Origin: Bettongia penicillata ogilbyi
Taxonomy: Eukaryota; Chordata; Mammalia; Diprotodontia; Potoroidae
DNA length: 64,000 nt
Direction of reading: 5' to 3'
NCBI GenBank assembly: GCA_023548195.1
Contig: JAJHZJ010000335.1
Coordinates: 4,063,967-4,127,966 of the forward strand
Below are positions 51,866 to 62,283 of this stretch, one piece after another. The notes below the pieces were generated by a model that was given only the letters and a program-made list of their open reading frames with translations, had not been told where the DNA came from and made no database searches. The position numbers and the translations under genes were made by a program. Every line of letters begins with the position of its first letter. The first letter of the stretch is position 1.

Positions 51866-51924
51866 CTGAAAATGAGTGAAGAAAATCAAACCATGCAGTC
51901 TAACATAGTGACCCCTAACATGCC

Positions 51925-52075
51925 CGCCTAGAATTCTAGAGCTGGAAGAAAGTTTTGAGGTCACCTAGATCAACTCTCGTTTTTAGAGAGGAAGCAGGGG
52001 GGGAAGCCCAGAGACAGGCAATAACTTGCCTACAATGACTCGGTTAGCTTAGGGAACAGATCTGGAACATTCTCT
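51925..52075 (-). mobile_element. MIR-type SINE
   Basis: 'gaattctagagctggaagaaag', 'aggtcacctagatcaactc' and 'acaggcaataacttgcctac'. Confidence 0.75.
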
Positions 52076-52099
52076 CCCACTCACAACTCTTCAGTGGCT

Positions 52100-52320
52100 C
52101 CCCATAAAGGATCACAGGACTAAAGACTGAGAATTTCAAACTACCTTAGAAACCCTTAGACCCAACTCCTCCATTGAGTAAAAGAGAAAATTGAAGCCAA
52201 AAATGTTTAGCCCCTTGTCCAAAATCACATAGCTAATGACAGTGGTAGAATCTGAACCCAGATCCCCTGACTCCAAGTCCTATGCTCTTTCCTTCACTGA
52301 ACTACATTGTCTATAGGAGA
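52100..52320 (-). mobile_element. MIR-type SINE, full length
   Basis: 'aaacccttagacccaactcc', 'ccttgtccaaaatcacatagctaatgac' and 'aatctgaacccagatcccctgactccaagtcc'. Confidence 0.82.
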
Positions 52321-52344
52321 CGGAGTCCCAGCTGTAATGGCTGA

Positions 52345-52430
52345 AACAACCAACAATCATCTGTTAAGCACCTACTTTATACCGGGCTCTACACTATCTG
52401 ATGGAGCAGAGACCCTCTTCAAGGGAGCGT
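52345..52430 (-). mobile_element. L2 tail
   Basis: 'atctgttaagcacctacttt' then 'ataccgggctctacactatc'. Confidence 0.55.
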
Positions 52431-52780
52431 GCTGGCTAAAGCGGCAGGGATGTTCCTAACATGGCCAAACTGTTGGGAAGGGACTCTGAGTGAGCCACAG
52501 GAGTGCCTCTATTTCTCTTCCTCTCACTCTCTTCTCAACCCTCTACTCCAGTTTCCGGACTGATTATTCAACTGGAACCTCTTAACTGCCAAATCTGACT
52601 TCCCAGTCCTCATCCCTCTTGACTTTCCTGCAGCCTAGGCCACTGTCAGTCACCCTTTTCTCCTCCATACTCTCTCAGCACTAGGTTTGGGGACACTTCT
52701 GTCTCCTGGATCTCCTTCAGACAGCTCCGTGTGACTGCTCCTCATTTTCCTTTGCCAAATCTTCATTGAGGTCAAACTAA

Positions 52781-52804
52781 CCATGGGGGGGCCTCCCCCC
52801 ATGG
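52781..52804. repeat. GC-rich perfect inverted repeat
   Basis: CCATGGGGGG (52781-52790), loop GCCT, CCCCCCATGG (52795-52804). Ten perfectly paired bases, inside the L2 RT remnant. Confidence 0.9.
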
Positions 52805-52896
52805 GGCTCTGTACTGGGCCCTATAGCTCCTGGGGGTTCCATTATCATCTCTATACACATGATTATCAGATCTCTTGTTCCAGCCCTAGATTCCCT

Positions 52897-53112
52897 CTTA
52901 GGTGGCGCCATACTACTTAGAGCACCAGGCCAGGGAGTCAGGAAGACTAATCTTCCTGAGTTCAAATCCAGCCTCAGACACTTACTGTGTGACCTGGGCA
53001 AGTCACTTAACTCTGTTTGTCTCAGTTTCCTCATCTGTAAAAATGAGCTGGAAAAGGAAATGACAAACAACTCCAGTAAAACCGCAAATAGGGTCACAGA
53101 GAGTTGGACACA
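52897..53112 (+). mobile_element. tRNA-derived marsupial SINE (MAR1/WSINE type) nested in L2
   Basis: 'aggtggcgccatactactta', 'gagttcaaatccagcctcag', 'tctcagtttcctcatctgtaaaaatgagctgg' and 'agggtcacagagagttggac'. CTCTT at 52895-52899 and 53117-53121 is a possible short target duplication. Removing one copy restores the expected L2 order. Confidence 0.85.
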
Positions 53113-54179
53113 ATATCTCTTCTGATTTCCAGTCTTTCCCCTCCAACTGCCTGTTTTACACTCAAACTGCATGTCCCATAGAGATCTTACACTCAACATG
53201 TCCCAAAACCAAACTCATCATCACTCCTCCCAAACACCCCGCTTTTCCTAGCTTCCCTGTCATTGTCAAGGGTACCATCTTTCTGTAGTCACACAGGCTC
53301 ACAACAGAGATGTCAACCTTGCCTCCTTACGCTCCTCCCTCATACCCAATAATCTGTCAAGTCCAATCGTTTCTACCTTCTCAACATTTCTCTCCATGTT
53401 GCCTTTCCTCTTCTGTCCCTGCAACCACCCCTGTGCAGACCCTTATGACCCCCCTCATCACCCCATGCTTACACTACTGCAAAAGCCTCCTGCTTGATCC
53501 TCCTGCCTCAACTCTACCATCAAATTGAAATGACTAAAGCGCATGTCACTCTCCTGTTTAAAAAGCCCCACTGACTCCTTACTTCCTCCAACATCCAATA
53601 GAAAATCTTCAGTCTGGCTTTTAAAGGCCTTCCTCACCCTGTCCCTCTCCACCTTTCCAGTCTCTGTCTGCCTTACTCCCCTCCACATCCTCTGTGAGGC
53701 AGTGACATCGGCCTCTTCACTGTTCCCCCACAGGACACTCCACCTCCTGATGACCGTGCCCAGTGGCTGGCTGTCCCCCATGCCTGGCCCACTCTCCCTC
53801 CTCTTCTCGGCCTCCCCACTTCCTTCAAGCCCCAGCTTCTATGAGTTTTTCCCAAAGCTCCTTCATTTCAGTTGTCTTTCCTCTGAGATTATCCCCAATT
53901 TCTCCCATATTGTCCTGCATGTGAATATCATTTGCATGTTGTCTCCCTCCTTAGACCATGAGTTTCTTCAAGGCAGAAACTTTTGGGTGGGGGGAGTTCC
54001 TTTATTTGTATCCCCACACTCAATACAGTGCCTGGAACACTGTAGGTGGCCAATCAATGTTTCTTGACTGACTCCCTCTACGAGTCTATGCAAACCCTTG
54101 ATCCACAAGAGAAGAGCCTTGCCTTCCGTGGGGTCCCATAGAATTTGGTAGACATCTGGGATCTGTGTTAAAAGAATAA

Positions 54180-54345
54180 CAAGTGGAAGGTACTTGAAGA
54201 TCATCTAATCCAATTTTTCACAAATGAGGAAACTGAGCCCAAATGGGGTAAGGGACTTGTCCAAGGTCCCACAGGGAGTAAAGCACTTAGCACAGTGCCT
54301 GGCACACAGTAGGTCCTTAAATGGTTGTTGACTGACTGACTACAT
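54180..54345 (-). mobile_element. MIR-type SINE joined to a plus-strand L2 tail
   Basis: 'gaagatcatctaatccaatttttcacaaatgaggaaactgagcc' and 'gggacttgtccaaggtcccacaggg' are reverse MIR. At 54283 an L2 tail on plus begins ('gcacttagcacagtgcctggcacacagtagg', 54283-54313, then 'gttgactgactgac'). Confidence 0.75.
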
Positions 54346-54535
54346 CCTGGGAATGCAGCAAAGTGTATTGGGCAGAAGCCCAGGCTCAATCTCAGCGAGA
54401 TAACCCCTGGAGGTGAAGGCTGAGTACTAGGCTCCACCTCCAGGCCTCAGATTCTCTGTCTCTAAAAATGAAGACTCTGGATAAGAAACCTTCAAAGTTC
54501 CTTTCTGGTTTTAAGTCCATAAAATCCTAGGAGCC
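54346..54535 (+). mobile_element. MIR SINE, diverged
   Basis: 'caggcctcagattctctgtctctaaaaatgaag' near 54442-54474 and 'aaagttcctttctggttttaagtcc'. Confidence 0.6.
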
Positions 54536-54564
54536 AACACATACTCCAATCCCACATCTGCAAT

Positions 54565-54675
54565 GATCGTCTTCTTGGTTCCTCGATGGACCTCTCTTTG
54601 CCCCAAATGCAGAATGAGGGCACTGGACTATGTGGTTTCTAAGGCCCCTTCAAGTTCTGAATCCTATGAGCCCTA
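54565..54675 (+). mobile_element. MIR 3' half
   Basis: 'gaatgagggcactggactatgtggtttctaaggccccttcaagttctgaatcctatgag' spans about 54612-54670. Confidence 0.7.
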
Positions 54676-54784
54676 CTCTGAGGTTGGCACCTTTTCTGGG
54701 CACCATATATACATTAGGGTTAGAGTCAGATACCAATCTTTCTCTTCCGACTCCTAAAACCCCAAAATAAAGCTAAATCATGCC

Positions 54785-54945
54785 AAAGTAATGCAGTGGA
54801 AGGAGCCTGGATTGGGTTTAGATTCTGGCTTACTACCTGGTGAATTTAACTTCCCCTAGTTTCCATTTTCCCAAGGGTTACATAAAGGGGTTCGACTAAA
54901 CACCTCCCAAGGTCCCTTCCAGCTGTAAACTCTGATCCAAGGAGC
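54785..54945 (+). mobile_element. MIR SINE
   Basis: 'taatgcagtggaaggagcctgg', 'ctagtttccattttcccaagggttac' and 'ccaaggtcccttccagctgtaaactctgatcc'. Confidence 0.8.
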
Positions 54946-55183
54946 TGTAGACTTCAAATAAATTCGAGAGTGCTTTTCTTCTCCTTCTTTCTCTCCTCCT
55001 CTACCCACTATGGAAAATGATACTGAATTACTCAAAAAAAAAAAATGTCCTTTAAGAGGAAGGAGGGATCTGAATCACGGTGACAAGGCAGTCTAGGATC
55101 CCTGAGGACAGACTGCCTTCAGAGGAGGGCTCTACAAGGGTCTCTTCTGCTAATCGAATCAAGTAGGCTACAACCACTGCTCT

Positions 55184-55186
<3 letters not shown>

Positions 55187-55216
<30 letters not shown>
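55187..55216. repeat. (CA)n microsatellite
   Basis: Fifteen uninterrupted CA units. Confidence 0.9.
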
Positions 55217-55219
<3 letters not shown>

Positions 55220-55519
55220 AGCAAGCCTTCCTCCACTGCCACCCCCACAGCTGTATACAATCTGTCCTTCAAGAGAGGCTGGGGGTCTTTCTTTTCGCCA
55301 CAGAACAGGCACCTGCCATGTGGCATCGAGTTCTCCTCCCCCTTCTCTTACACATGCCATGGTCTACCTAAACTTGGCATCTCCAGACTTTCACAAGCTG
55401 AATGATTAGGCTCAAACATGGGCCATTCCAAATACTTGACCTGTGGTAACAGCTGTGAGGAATTTATCTGGTTATTTTTTTAATCCCATTTCTTCTTAAA
55501 AAAAAAAAAATTCTAAGAC
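55217..55519. other. Non-repetitive stretch
   Basis: Nothing recognised. An A run closes it at 55499-55510. Confidence 0.4.
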
Positions 55520-55765
55520 CTAAGAGGACCAGAGCTTGAATCCTGATTCTCCCACTGGCTACCTGTATAACCTCAGGTGAGTCAGGCACTTCTCTCACTT
55601 TCTGTATCTGTAAAAGGAGAGGGTTGCCTGACCAACCTTGGAAATCCCTTTCAGTTCTCCATCCATGACCTGGGGATTCTGAGTCACTACATTTTACTGG
55701 GCCAGTTTCCTCATCTGTTCAACCAGATGACTTCTAAGGTCCCTCTTGGTACTATCCTAAATCTC
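55520..55765 (+). mobile_element. MIR SINE followed by a second MIR 3' piece
   Basis: 'gcttgaatcctgattctcccactggc' and 'tttctgtatctgtaaaaggag' form the first. 'gggccagtttcctcatctgttc' at about 55699-55720 with 'tctaaggtccctcttggtac' is a second core. Confidence 0.7.
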
Positions 55766-55769
55766 TTCC

Positions 55770-55905
55770 TTCAGTATCCAAGATTTAGAGCTGGAAAGGG
55801 TCTCAGAGGTCATAGAGACTAACACCCTCATTCTCCAGATAAAGAAAGTATAGCACAGAAAGATGAAGTGATTTTTTTCCCATGATCCAAGAGCTGGTAA
55901 GTAAG
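55770..55905 (-). mobile_element. MIR-type SINE
   Basis: 'agatttagagctggaaagggtctcagaggtcatagag' near 55781-55817 and 'gatgaagtgatttttttcccatgatccaagagctgg'. Confidence 0.78.
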
Positions 55906-56564
55906 AGGGGGGGTGGGGTGGAGAACATGAAACCCCATCACAGAAAGATTCCCCACAAGGTCTCTAAACAACAGCTTTGGTGGGTCTCCCAGACTTCAGC
56001 AAGCTGTCACTGGGGCAAATGAGGTATAATTGTACTTTGAAGTGTGGGCTGGGGAAGAATGTCCACAGGCTGAGCCTGGCCCAGCCCCCTTCCTCAGGAG
56101 GACCCTGAAAGGCAGGGGGGCAGAGAAACACTCATGAAACACCCCAGTATCAAAGTGATCGCCAGGGTCTTCAACATCCTTTACACAAAGACGAAAGCAA
56201 TGGGAAACACTCGGAGACCATTTGAATATTCCATCCCTGTTCTCACTGAACCAGTTCCTGGCCATTCAACCATGCTGGGTTCAAAACACAAAGTGGGTGG
56301 GGAAAAGGGAGGCCCAAAAGGGGGAAAAAAAATCTTTCAACGAGATCTTAATCTTGAGGCTGCCTCTGAAGTGTGGGTAGAAGGTCTCTCCTTCACCCTT
56401 AACAGAAGAGCAAGTCTGTGCCTCCACTTGGGACTAACCGCTAGGTAGGTACAGGTGCTCCCTCTCCAGTCCACCTACTGACAGACACATGGTGGCCATC
56501 CAACATGGCAAGTTGCCGAACCATGATATATGGTGCAGAAAGAGATCCTAAGAGGTCACGTGAG
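55906..56564. other. Non-repetitive stretch
   Basis: About 660 bases. The opposed frames at 55996-56265 and 56134-56448 (89 and 104 codons) share no family resemblance and lack splice-site context. Confidence 0.45.
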
Positions 56565-56705
56565 TAGCTGAAAGCAAGACTCCTCTGGAGTCAAAGGCCT
56601 TAGGTTCAAATTCAACCTCTTACGCATCTTAGGCACAAGCCACCTATCTCTGGAAATCTGTTTCCTCTTCCGTAAAATAAGTAGGTTGGTCTAAATAGAA
56701 AAGGA
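56565..56705 (+). mobile_element. MIR SINE
   Basis: 'ggagtcaaaggccttaggttcaaattc' and 'ctgtttcctcttccgtaaaataagtagg' near 56658-56685. Confidence 0.72.
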
Positions 56706-56935
56706 GGATTACAAACAGAGCTAGAATGACCCTCAGAGGCCGCCTAATTAGTTTTACAGAGGAGGAAACTGAGGCCCCAAGAAGGGGAAGGTCATGGTAA
56801 TAACCATCAGAAAGAAGATTTGAAGCTAGGTAGATGAGAAAAGAAATGCCCAGCAGAGGGGTCATCGACAGTGCTGACTCCAAACCAAGTGCTCCTTCCT
56901 CTACATCCCACAGAGAGAATCCTTTCAAGCACCTA
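56706..56935 (-). mobile_element. MIR-type SINE, inverted relative to the previous one
   Basis: 'gaccctcagaggccgcctaattagttttacagaggaggaaactgaggc' near 56728-56775, and 'caaaccaagtgctccttcctctacatccc' at the end. Confidence 0.75.
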
Positions 56936-57164
56936 TTATCAAACATTTTCTTAGGTTTCTATAATTAAGAGCTTATCCACAGAGCTCAGTAAGGAGTTCT
57001 GGAATCTGGATCTCCGGGAGCCACAAACCTCTCTGAAAGAAAAAGAGATGGGCAGAAAAATCAGGAGACGATGCAAGAGCAGAAAGAGCCTCTGAGGGAG
57101 GAGTTTTTCCTTCTGAGGCCCCACTTCCTGCTCCTGTGCACATTAAGACTTGTTCTGTTTGGAT

Positions 57165-57330
57165 TGAAATCATAGACTTAGAGTTGAAAGAAAAGGTCAT
57201 CAAGTCAAACTGACACATTTCCCAACTGAGGAAACTAAGGCAGGCCCAGAGCAGTTAAGTAACTTGCCAGAGTCATACAGCTCCTGTAGAAGGTGATTTG
57301 AATTCAAGACCAACCAAGGCTTTAATCCCA
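57165..57330 (-). mobile_element. MIR-type SINE
   Basis: 'atcatagacttagagttgaaag', 'aactgaggaaactaaggcaggcccagagcagttaagtaacttgcc' and 'gatttgaattcaagacc'. Confidence 0.8.
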
Positions 57331-58379
57331 TTTGCTGCCACCACAATCCCTGGGACAGAGAAGCCATAGAGAAGAAGGATCTTACATAGTGGCAGGTGTG
57401 ACAGTTGGAAAATTGGTCAGGAGCTGACAAACAGAATAGGAGGGAGGAGAGGATTTGGACATTTGCTGCTACCTCTTCCTTGCTATGTCATCCCTAAAAT
57501 GGCCTGCCTTTGAATCAAGAAGGTCTGACTTTCTCCGTCTCTCAACCTACCTCCACCCTGATTTTCAGCATTTCCTTCCCTTCTCTTTTTGGAGGCACAC
57601 ACTCTCATAGCAGGTGGCATATGCCGGGATAAACTGATCACAAAAAACTTTTCTAAAATTTCTTTCTTAAATTTAAGCCAGTCCTCCTTTGTTCACACTT
57701 CTCTTCAAGTGGCCTTCCCTTCCATCTTGCAGGGCACAACATTCTCCTTTGCTCTCCTACTCTGTCTCGTGTATTTGAAGGATTGGTTTCTGCTACCTTT
57801 TGCAAAAGCCAGGCCTAAACATGACCAAATGAATCCATTTACCACCATCAAGTGAGTGAAAAAAAAAAGCAAAGCCTGCAGAGCCCTGGGTACAATAGCA
57901 GACACCGACACAGACCACAGATCTGGTTCCAATGCTATATAGTCTCTTTACTTTGGCTTTACTTTACTTTCAGCCAAGAGGGGAGAAATGCCTTCTACAA
58001 TGTAAGACACTTTAAGTCAAGTCAGATTCAGCACTGTTAACTCCTTGAAAATTACCTCTATTTTTCTGAAATTCAACCCCAGCTCTGATTTTTTGAGACG
58101 GCCATCTGGGTCTAATCTACCAGGGGGGTTTTAGCTCAGGGACAGCAGGGGAAAGAGGTATAGCTAGCAATGCTGTAGTCAAGCAGCCTTAAATGCTCCC
58201 TCAAGTAAACCATGGAGGAAGAGACCCGGGGGAAGTCAAAGAGACTCCTGGGCACTGCAAGGCTGCTTCTGGGAAGGTTTGGCCAGCCCAGGGAAGGAAC
58301 CCCCTGGTGTGCAGCAGTGGGTTTAACAGAGAGAGGGAAGTAGGGCTAATTACTCCTGCTAAGGAGTTTCTACACCGCT
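57331..58379. other. About 1 kb without recognised repeats or genes
   Basis: Frames of 88 codons or fewer. T/C-rich in the middle (57540-57780). Nothing supports a gene. Confidence 0.45.
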
Positions 58380-58565
58380 GGAATCAAAGTCCTAGCAAAA
58401 CGTAAATGAGCCAACGTCTTTAATATATAATTTAAAGATCATTAGCCTTCATTCTGGTGCCCCACAAGTTTCGGGGCCCCTGATTGCCCCCCATGTTACA
58501 GTGCCAATAAAGAAGCTCTCTAGCAGTTGGTGTCAACTTCTCATGAATTCACTAAGGTTCACCAT
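58380..58565. other. Repeat-free block, candidate conserved non-coding element
   Basis: 'ctttaatatataatttaaag' (58419-58438), 'atcattagccttcattctgg' and 'acagtgccaataaagaagc' in a repeat-free context. Conservation is unknown. Confidence 0.25.
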
Positions 58566-58599
58566 GCGTTATTCCTTCTCTCATGTCAGTTTTCTCTTG

Positions 58600-58805
58600 G
58601 GCTGGCAGCACAGTAGAAAGATCATCCACCTTGGACCCAAGGGGCCTGGGTTCTAATCCTGACTTTGCTATTTACTATCTGTGTGACCTTAAACATGTCC
58701 TTTCACTTCTCTAGGTGCCTTTTTCCTCCGCTCTAAAACAATCGGGTTGGATCAGACGACCTCAGAGGTTGGATGCTCCCAGCTCTGGATCAATGACCCT
58801 AACAT
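58600..58805 (+). mobile_element. MIR SINE, full length
   Basis: 'gcagcacagtagaaagatcatcc', 'gggttctaatcctgactttgc', 'tctgtgtgaccttaaacatgtcc' and 'cctcagaggttggatgctcccag'. Confidence 0.8.
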
Positions 58806-59099
58806 CCTACCAACCTAACACGGGAGCTGATCTCCAGATGAGAGCCATGGCTATTTTCAAAGTAGAGAAATAGATGCAGGAAGAGGAGGGGAGAAGACAT
58901 TGTGAGAAACCCATACGCTATCGGCGCCCTCCCCACACACACACATGGCGCCCACTGCACAGGCACCAGAAAGCATCTTCTTTGTGGATGATCGGAAGGG
59001 GAAGAAGAAACCACCAGATCAAACACTGTGGGGATACACCCCAGTACAAGCCCCACTGGATCAAGAGATCAGGACACAAAGTGTTCCATTCATAAGGAA

Positions 59100-59400
59100 A
59101 AACACAAGATAGACATCTTGATCACCCGCTCAAGGCCTCAGTCATGTTCCGCTGTGCAGACAAAATTCACATGACCACGTGGATGATGAACAGGCCCATT
59201 ATAGCATAATTACACCAACACTTCAATAAGCTGAACAGCAGCCATCATGTCTCAGCATAGAAGGTGATCCAAATTAACGGAGTAAATGCTCTCAACCCAT
59301 TCCCAGTTGTCAAGGAGATCTCCTCCAACAGTCCCATAATGAAGCTGAACATAAAGTTCTAATTACAACCAGCCAGCAGAGGTTACAGCGCCAAGTTTTA
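59100..59400. other. Repeat-free block, candidate conserved non-coding element
   Basis: Contains the palindromic E-box CCACGTGG at 59175-59182, 'tagcataattacaccaac' and 'ccaaattaacgg'. No repeat words and no frame over 75 codons. Confidence 0.32.
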
Positions 59401-59484
59401 GTTGACAAAGAAACTCTCTCCCCCATCTCGCACAAGGGTTAACAAATTAGAAATCTCCACGTGAAAGCAGTGAACTGAAAATTC

Positions 59485-59585
59485 TATCCGAGCCACTGGG
59501 AGAGGCAGTGGCAGGTCCAGAGCAAAGGCGTGGAAACCCAGGGTTTGTGTATTGGCTCTGCCACTTACTAAGGAGTTGTTATCTC
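59485..59585 (+). mobile_element. MIR 5' half
   Basis: 'gggtttgtgtattggctctgccacttacta' near 59540-59569 with a diverged 5' part. Confidence 0.5.
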
Positions 59586-59810
59586 CATCCATGAGGAACT
59601 CCACGCCCTTCCAGCTCCTAACAGCTGGGGCTCCCAGCTCTCTATTCTAAGTGTATTGGGCATGTCCTTGGGATTTCATACTCCATGATAGTCAGCATGC
59701 ATACGTAGGGCATCACCCATGGGGAAAAAGCCCTGGAGAATAAATTTTCCTCAAATATGTGAACCAGGCCTCCAAGCCTCCAGTTTTTCAGGCATCTCAA
59801 GATACCTTGT

Positions 59811-60050
59811 GGGCAGCTAGGTGGCACAGTGGATAGATGGCCTGGAGTCAGGAAGCACTATCTTGGTTTCAAATCAGGCTTCAGACACTTATTAACTGCG
59901 TGACCCTGGACAAGTCACTTAACTCTGTCCCAGTTCCTTCATCTATAAAATGAGCTGGAGAATACAAACCATTCTGATATATTTGCAGAAAAAAAACCCA
60001 AAGGGGGCCACAAAGATTCAGACATGACTGAAAAGAAGCAAACAGCAAAC
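59811..60050 (+). mobile_element. tRNA-derived marsupial SINE (MAR1/WSINE type), full length
   Basis: Starts GGGCAGCTAGGTGGCACAGT at 59811-59830, then 'ctggagtcaggaagcac', 'tgcgtgaccctggacaagtcacttaac', 'cttcatctataaaatgagctggag' and 'cacaaagattcagacatgactg'. Confidence 0.88.
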
Positions 60051-60120
60051 AATACCTCGATGATTCCTTCAGCACCATTTTCCTCCCCTTCCCTGTGGCT
60101 TGCAATCTCACTTGCTCACT

Positions 60121-60124
<4 letters not shown>

Positions 60125-60159
<35 letters not shown>

Positions 60160-60340
60160 GCGCGCACGCGCACAGAGACACACATGCACCCATGCATGCG
60201 CACAGAGATACACACATGCAGACACACACGTGCACATGAGCACACACAGACACACATGCGCACACACTGCACACATGTACACACAGACACACATGCACAC
60301 ACGGCACACATGTACACACACACGCACGCACACACATACC
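60125..60340. repeat. CA microsatellite with CG core and degenerate ACACATGCAC units
   Basis: Pure CA at 60125-60156, then CGCGCGCGCACGCGCACA (60157-60174), then about 160 bases of imperfect CA with ATGCAC and ACGCAC variants. It gives long H/T- and C/V-only frames in several phases, which are artefacts. Confidence 0.92.
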
Positions 60341-60499
60341 TAGACACCAGGTCAAACAGGTGAGGTTTTTGCCTTATCATGGCCACCTTCACACTGAGCT
60401 TCTCCTGGCCTTGACAGGCTTCCGCCTCACTTTTTCATGTCCCTTTCCCCGTTGGACATAAGCCATCTGGCTTGCTTGTCTTTGTCTCCCCAGTTCTGA

Positions 60500-60675
60500 G
60501 TAAAGTGGGGGAGGGCCTGCAGCCTCAAAGCCACATGGGACCCTCTAGGTCCTCAGGTCCCACCCTTTGGCTGAACCCAAACTACACAGAACAAAGTCTG
60601 GATTCAATCAAAGGGCCACACTACACATTACACGCTACCACAAAGGACCACAGGTTCTCCATCCCTGGTTTAGTA
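60500..60675. mobile_element. Palindromic MITE, copy 2
   Basis: 'ggagggcctgcagcctcaaagccacatgggaccctctaggtcctcagg' and 'aaactacacagaacaaagtctgg', closing with 'aaaggaccacaggttctccatccctgg', align with copy 1 at 29752-29962. The middle 'ataaaaggatttg' palindrome is deleted. Confidence 0.6.
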
Positions 60676-60715
60676 CATAATAAGCACTCCATAAACGCTT
60701 GCTTTGTGTATGGTA
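60670..60715 (+). mobile_element. L2 tail scrap
   Basis: 'gtacataataagcactccataaacgcttgc'. It is short. Confidence 0.45.
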
Positions 60716-60857
60716 ACATTACCAAGTGAGGACCCCAACCGGTACCAGGGAGCACCATACAAGGTTGATACAAAGCAGATGGGGGTTTCAGTGGGGACAG
60801 AGTGAGACAGTGAGGGCAGTGGTCAGGACAGAGACATTTCAGCCCTTTTACAGAGCA

Positions 60858-60945
60858 TCCAAGACATATTCCATTCAACAAGTATTTATTAAATGCCAAA
60901 GTACCTGATGCTACCCTAAGCACTAACTCCCACAAAGGATCACCG
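60858..60945 (-). mobile_element. L2 tail scrap
   Basis: 'acaagtatttattaaatgcc' then 'ctgatgctaccctaagcact'. Confidence 0.5.
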
Positions 60946-61029
60946 CAGGCAGACAGCACCTCACCCTAACGGTCCACCCTTTCCCCCAGCCCCACCCCCA
61001 CAGCCATCCTGCTGTGCTGGCTGGGCATC

Positions 61030-61290
61030 AGAGGGATCTGTTATCCCATTATTCTGAAAAAACTACAGGATTAAAGCCGAATTAGATTAGACCTCCCCTG
61101 GAGGTGGAGGAGTTTGCTTCCCTTTGCAAATGGGCGCTAAGAATGCTATTTATTAGTCGATGCCCTGGCTTTTTATTTACAGTGTTTCCTAACTTCATTA
61201 AATGCTTTGGCTCCTAGATTTCTATGTCTCTTGTACGGTACAGCAATAAAATTAGATTGGATGGGGACTCAGGCTGTGAGTGGCTTCATC
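61030..61290. other. Repeat-free block, candidate enhancer
   Basis: CAGGATTAAAGCCGAATTAG and 'attagac' (61067-61093) give clustered GGATTA/TTAG homeodomain-type cores. 'ctatttattagtcg' and 'cttcattaaatgc' follow. No repeat and no exon. Confidence 0.32.
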
Positions 61291-61899
61291 GATTCCGCAA
61301 TGAACCCAGGGGTGCTGAGTAAGGGCCCTTCCAGCTCTGCTGTTCTGGGCTCCACGGCCTCCACTTCACAGCTTTGCTCCAGCCAGCTCTGACACACTGT
61401 GGTCCGTGAATGTTTCCATAGACAATATACAAAGGCTGTCCGTCAGGAGTCTTTTCAAGTGGCACCCACCCTGCTCCATCAATCTGGTAAGCGACTCTCT
61501 TCTGATCTGAGGTGGAAGTCTTTTTATCCCAAACCCAAGTAAAGCTCAGAATACTCAAGAAGAGTCTTCCTGACTTCAAGCCCAGCGCTCTAACCGCTGC
61601 AGAGCTTATGAGAACACGGCTTTTTCACCTATTTGACCGTATTCACATAGAATAGGTTAAATTCCCTTATTTTACCCTGAACACTTTGGAAGGAGGTAGC
61701 TGAAAGACGAGGATGAATCCACAAGACAATGACTCATCATGGCCTTCGTCGTGGGGTGAAATTGGAACTGGTCTGCATACCTTAAAAAGAACTTAGAACA
61801 GCCTTAGAAGCTGGGGTCAGGTGAGGTCTTTTGAACTTAATGCCTATTAGACTGAGGCGGCCACATATCCACAAATTACCATTACTACCCAGGCAGGCG
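61291..61899. other. Mostly unassigned, with a tRNA-SINE scrap
   Basis: Only 61555-61605 ('agagtcttcctgacttcaagcccagcgctctaacc') is recognised, as a reverse tRNA-SINE 5' end. Confidence 0.45.
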
Positions 61900-61995
61900 T
61901 AATGTAGTAAGATGGAAAGAACACAGAATTTTGAATATGAGGCTGGAACCTGGGTTCAGCTCTCATCTCCAGTTCTGAGACCAGACCAGCATTGC
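61900..61995 (+). mobile_element. MIR 5' half
   Basis: 'taatgtagtaagatggaaagaacacag' and 'cctgggttcagctctcatctcc'. Confidence 0.65.
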
Positions 61996-62283
61996 AGTAA
62001 TACACTAACTCCATATAAGCATTCATACTTCAGAAATCAGCAAATACCACACATCAGAGCTTCATCTATTGTTTTGTGGACTGTCTAGACTTAAGAAAGT
62101 GAAGGAGAAAATATTAATAATGCATATTGAACTTAAAAGTTTGTCATGTGAACTTTTCTCCCCAGAGACTTGGTTGTCAAACATTGACCAGCACACCTTT
62201 GTGTATGACCAAGGGAAAAATTGCTTTCCTGGTGTAGGCCTCATATAACACCGGGACTAAATCTCCACCCCAGCCCCTCAACA

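Larger units (their letters stand above)
52505..54095 (+). mobile_element. L2 LINE, RT domain remnant to 3' end, split by a SINE
   Basis: The longest LINE copy here. Codons for G-S-V-L-G-P, the conserved reverse-transcriptase box, are intact at 52805-52822. The catalytic Y-x-D-D box is decayed to Y-T-H-D at 52852-52863 and is out of frame with the first. After the SINE at 52897-53112 come 'ttgtcaagggtaccatctttc', 'ctcatcaccccatgcttacactactgc', 'gcttttaaaggccttcctcacc', 'ccctccacatcctctgtgaggcagtgacatcggcctc' and the tail 'ggaacactgtaggtggccaatcaatg'. A 174-codon frame (53543-54067) is a by-product. Non-functional. Confidence 0.88.

Noticed and set aside
52777..53199. 140-codon minus frame
   Set aside because: It spans the L2/SINE/L2 junctions, so it cannot be an old coding unit.
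53543..54067. 174-codon plus frame
   Set aside because: It follows the L2 3' region word for word and ends in the L2 tail. It lies downstream of a broken RT domain, so it is not a gene.
60095..60392. Several overlapping frames rich in His-Thr or Cys-Val
   Set aside because: They are translations of a CA/TG microsatellite in all phases.
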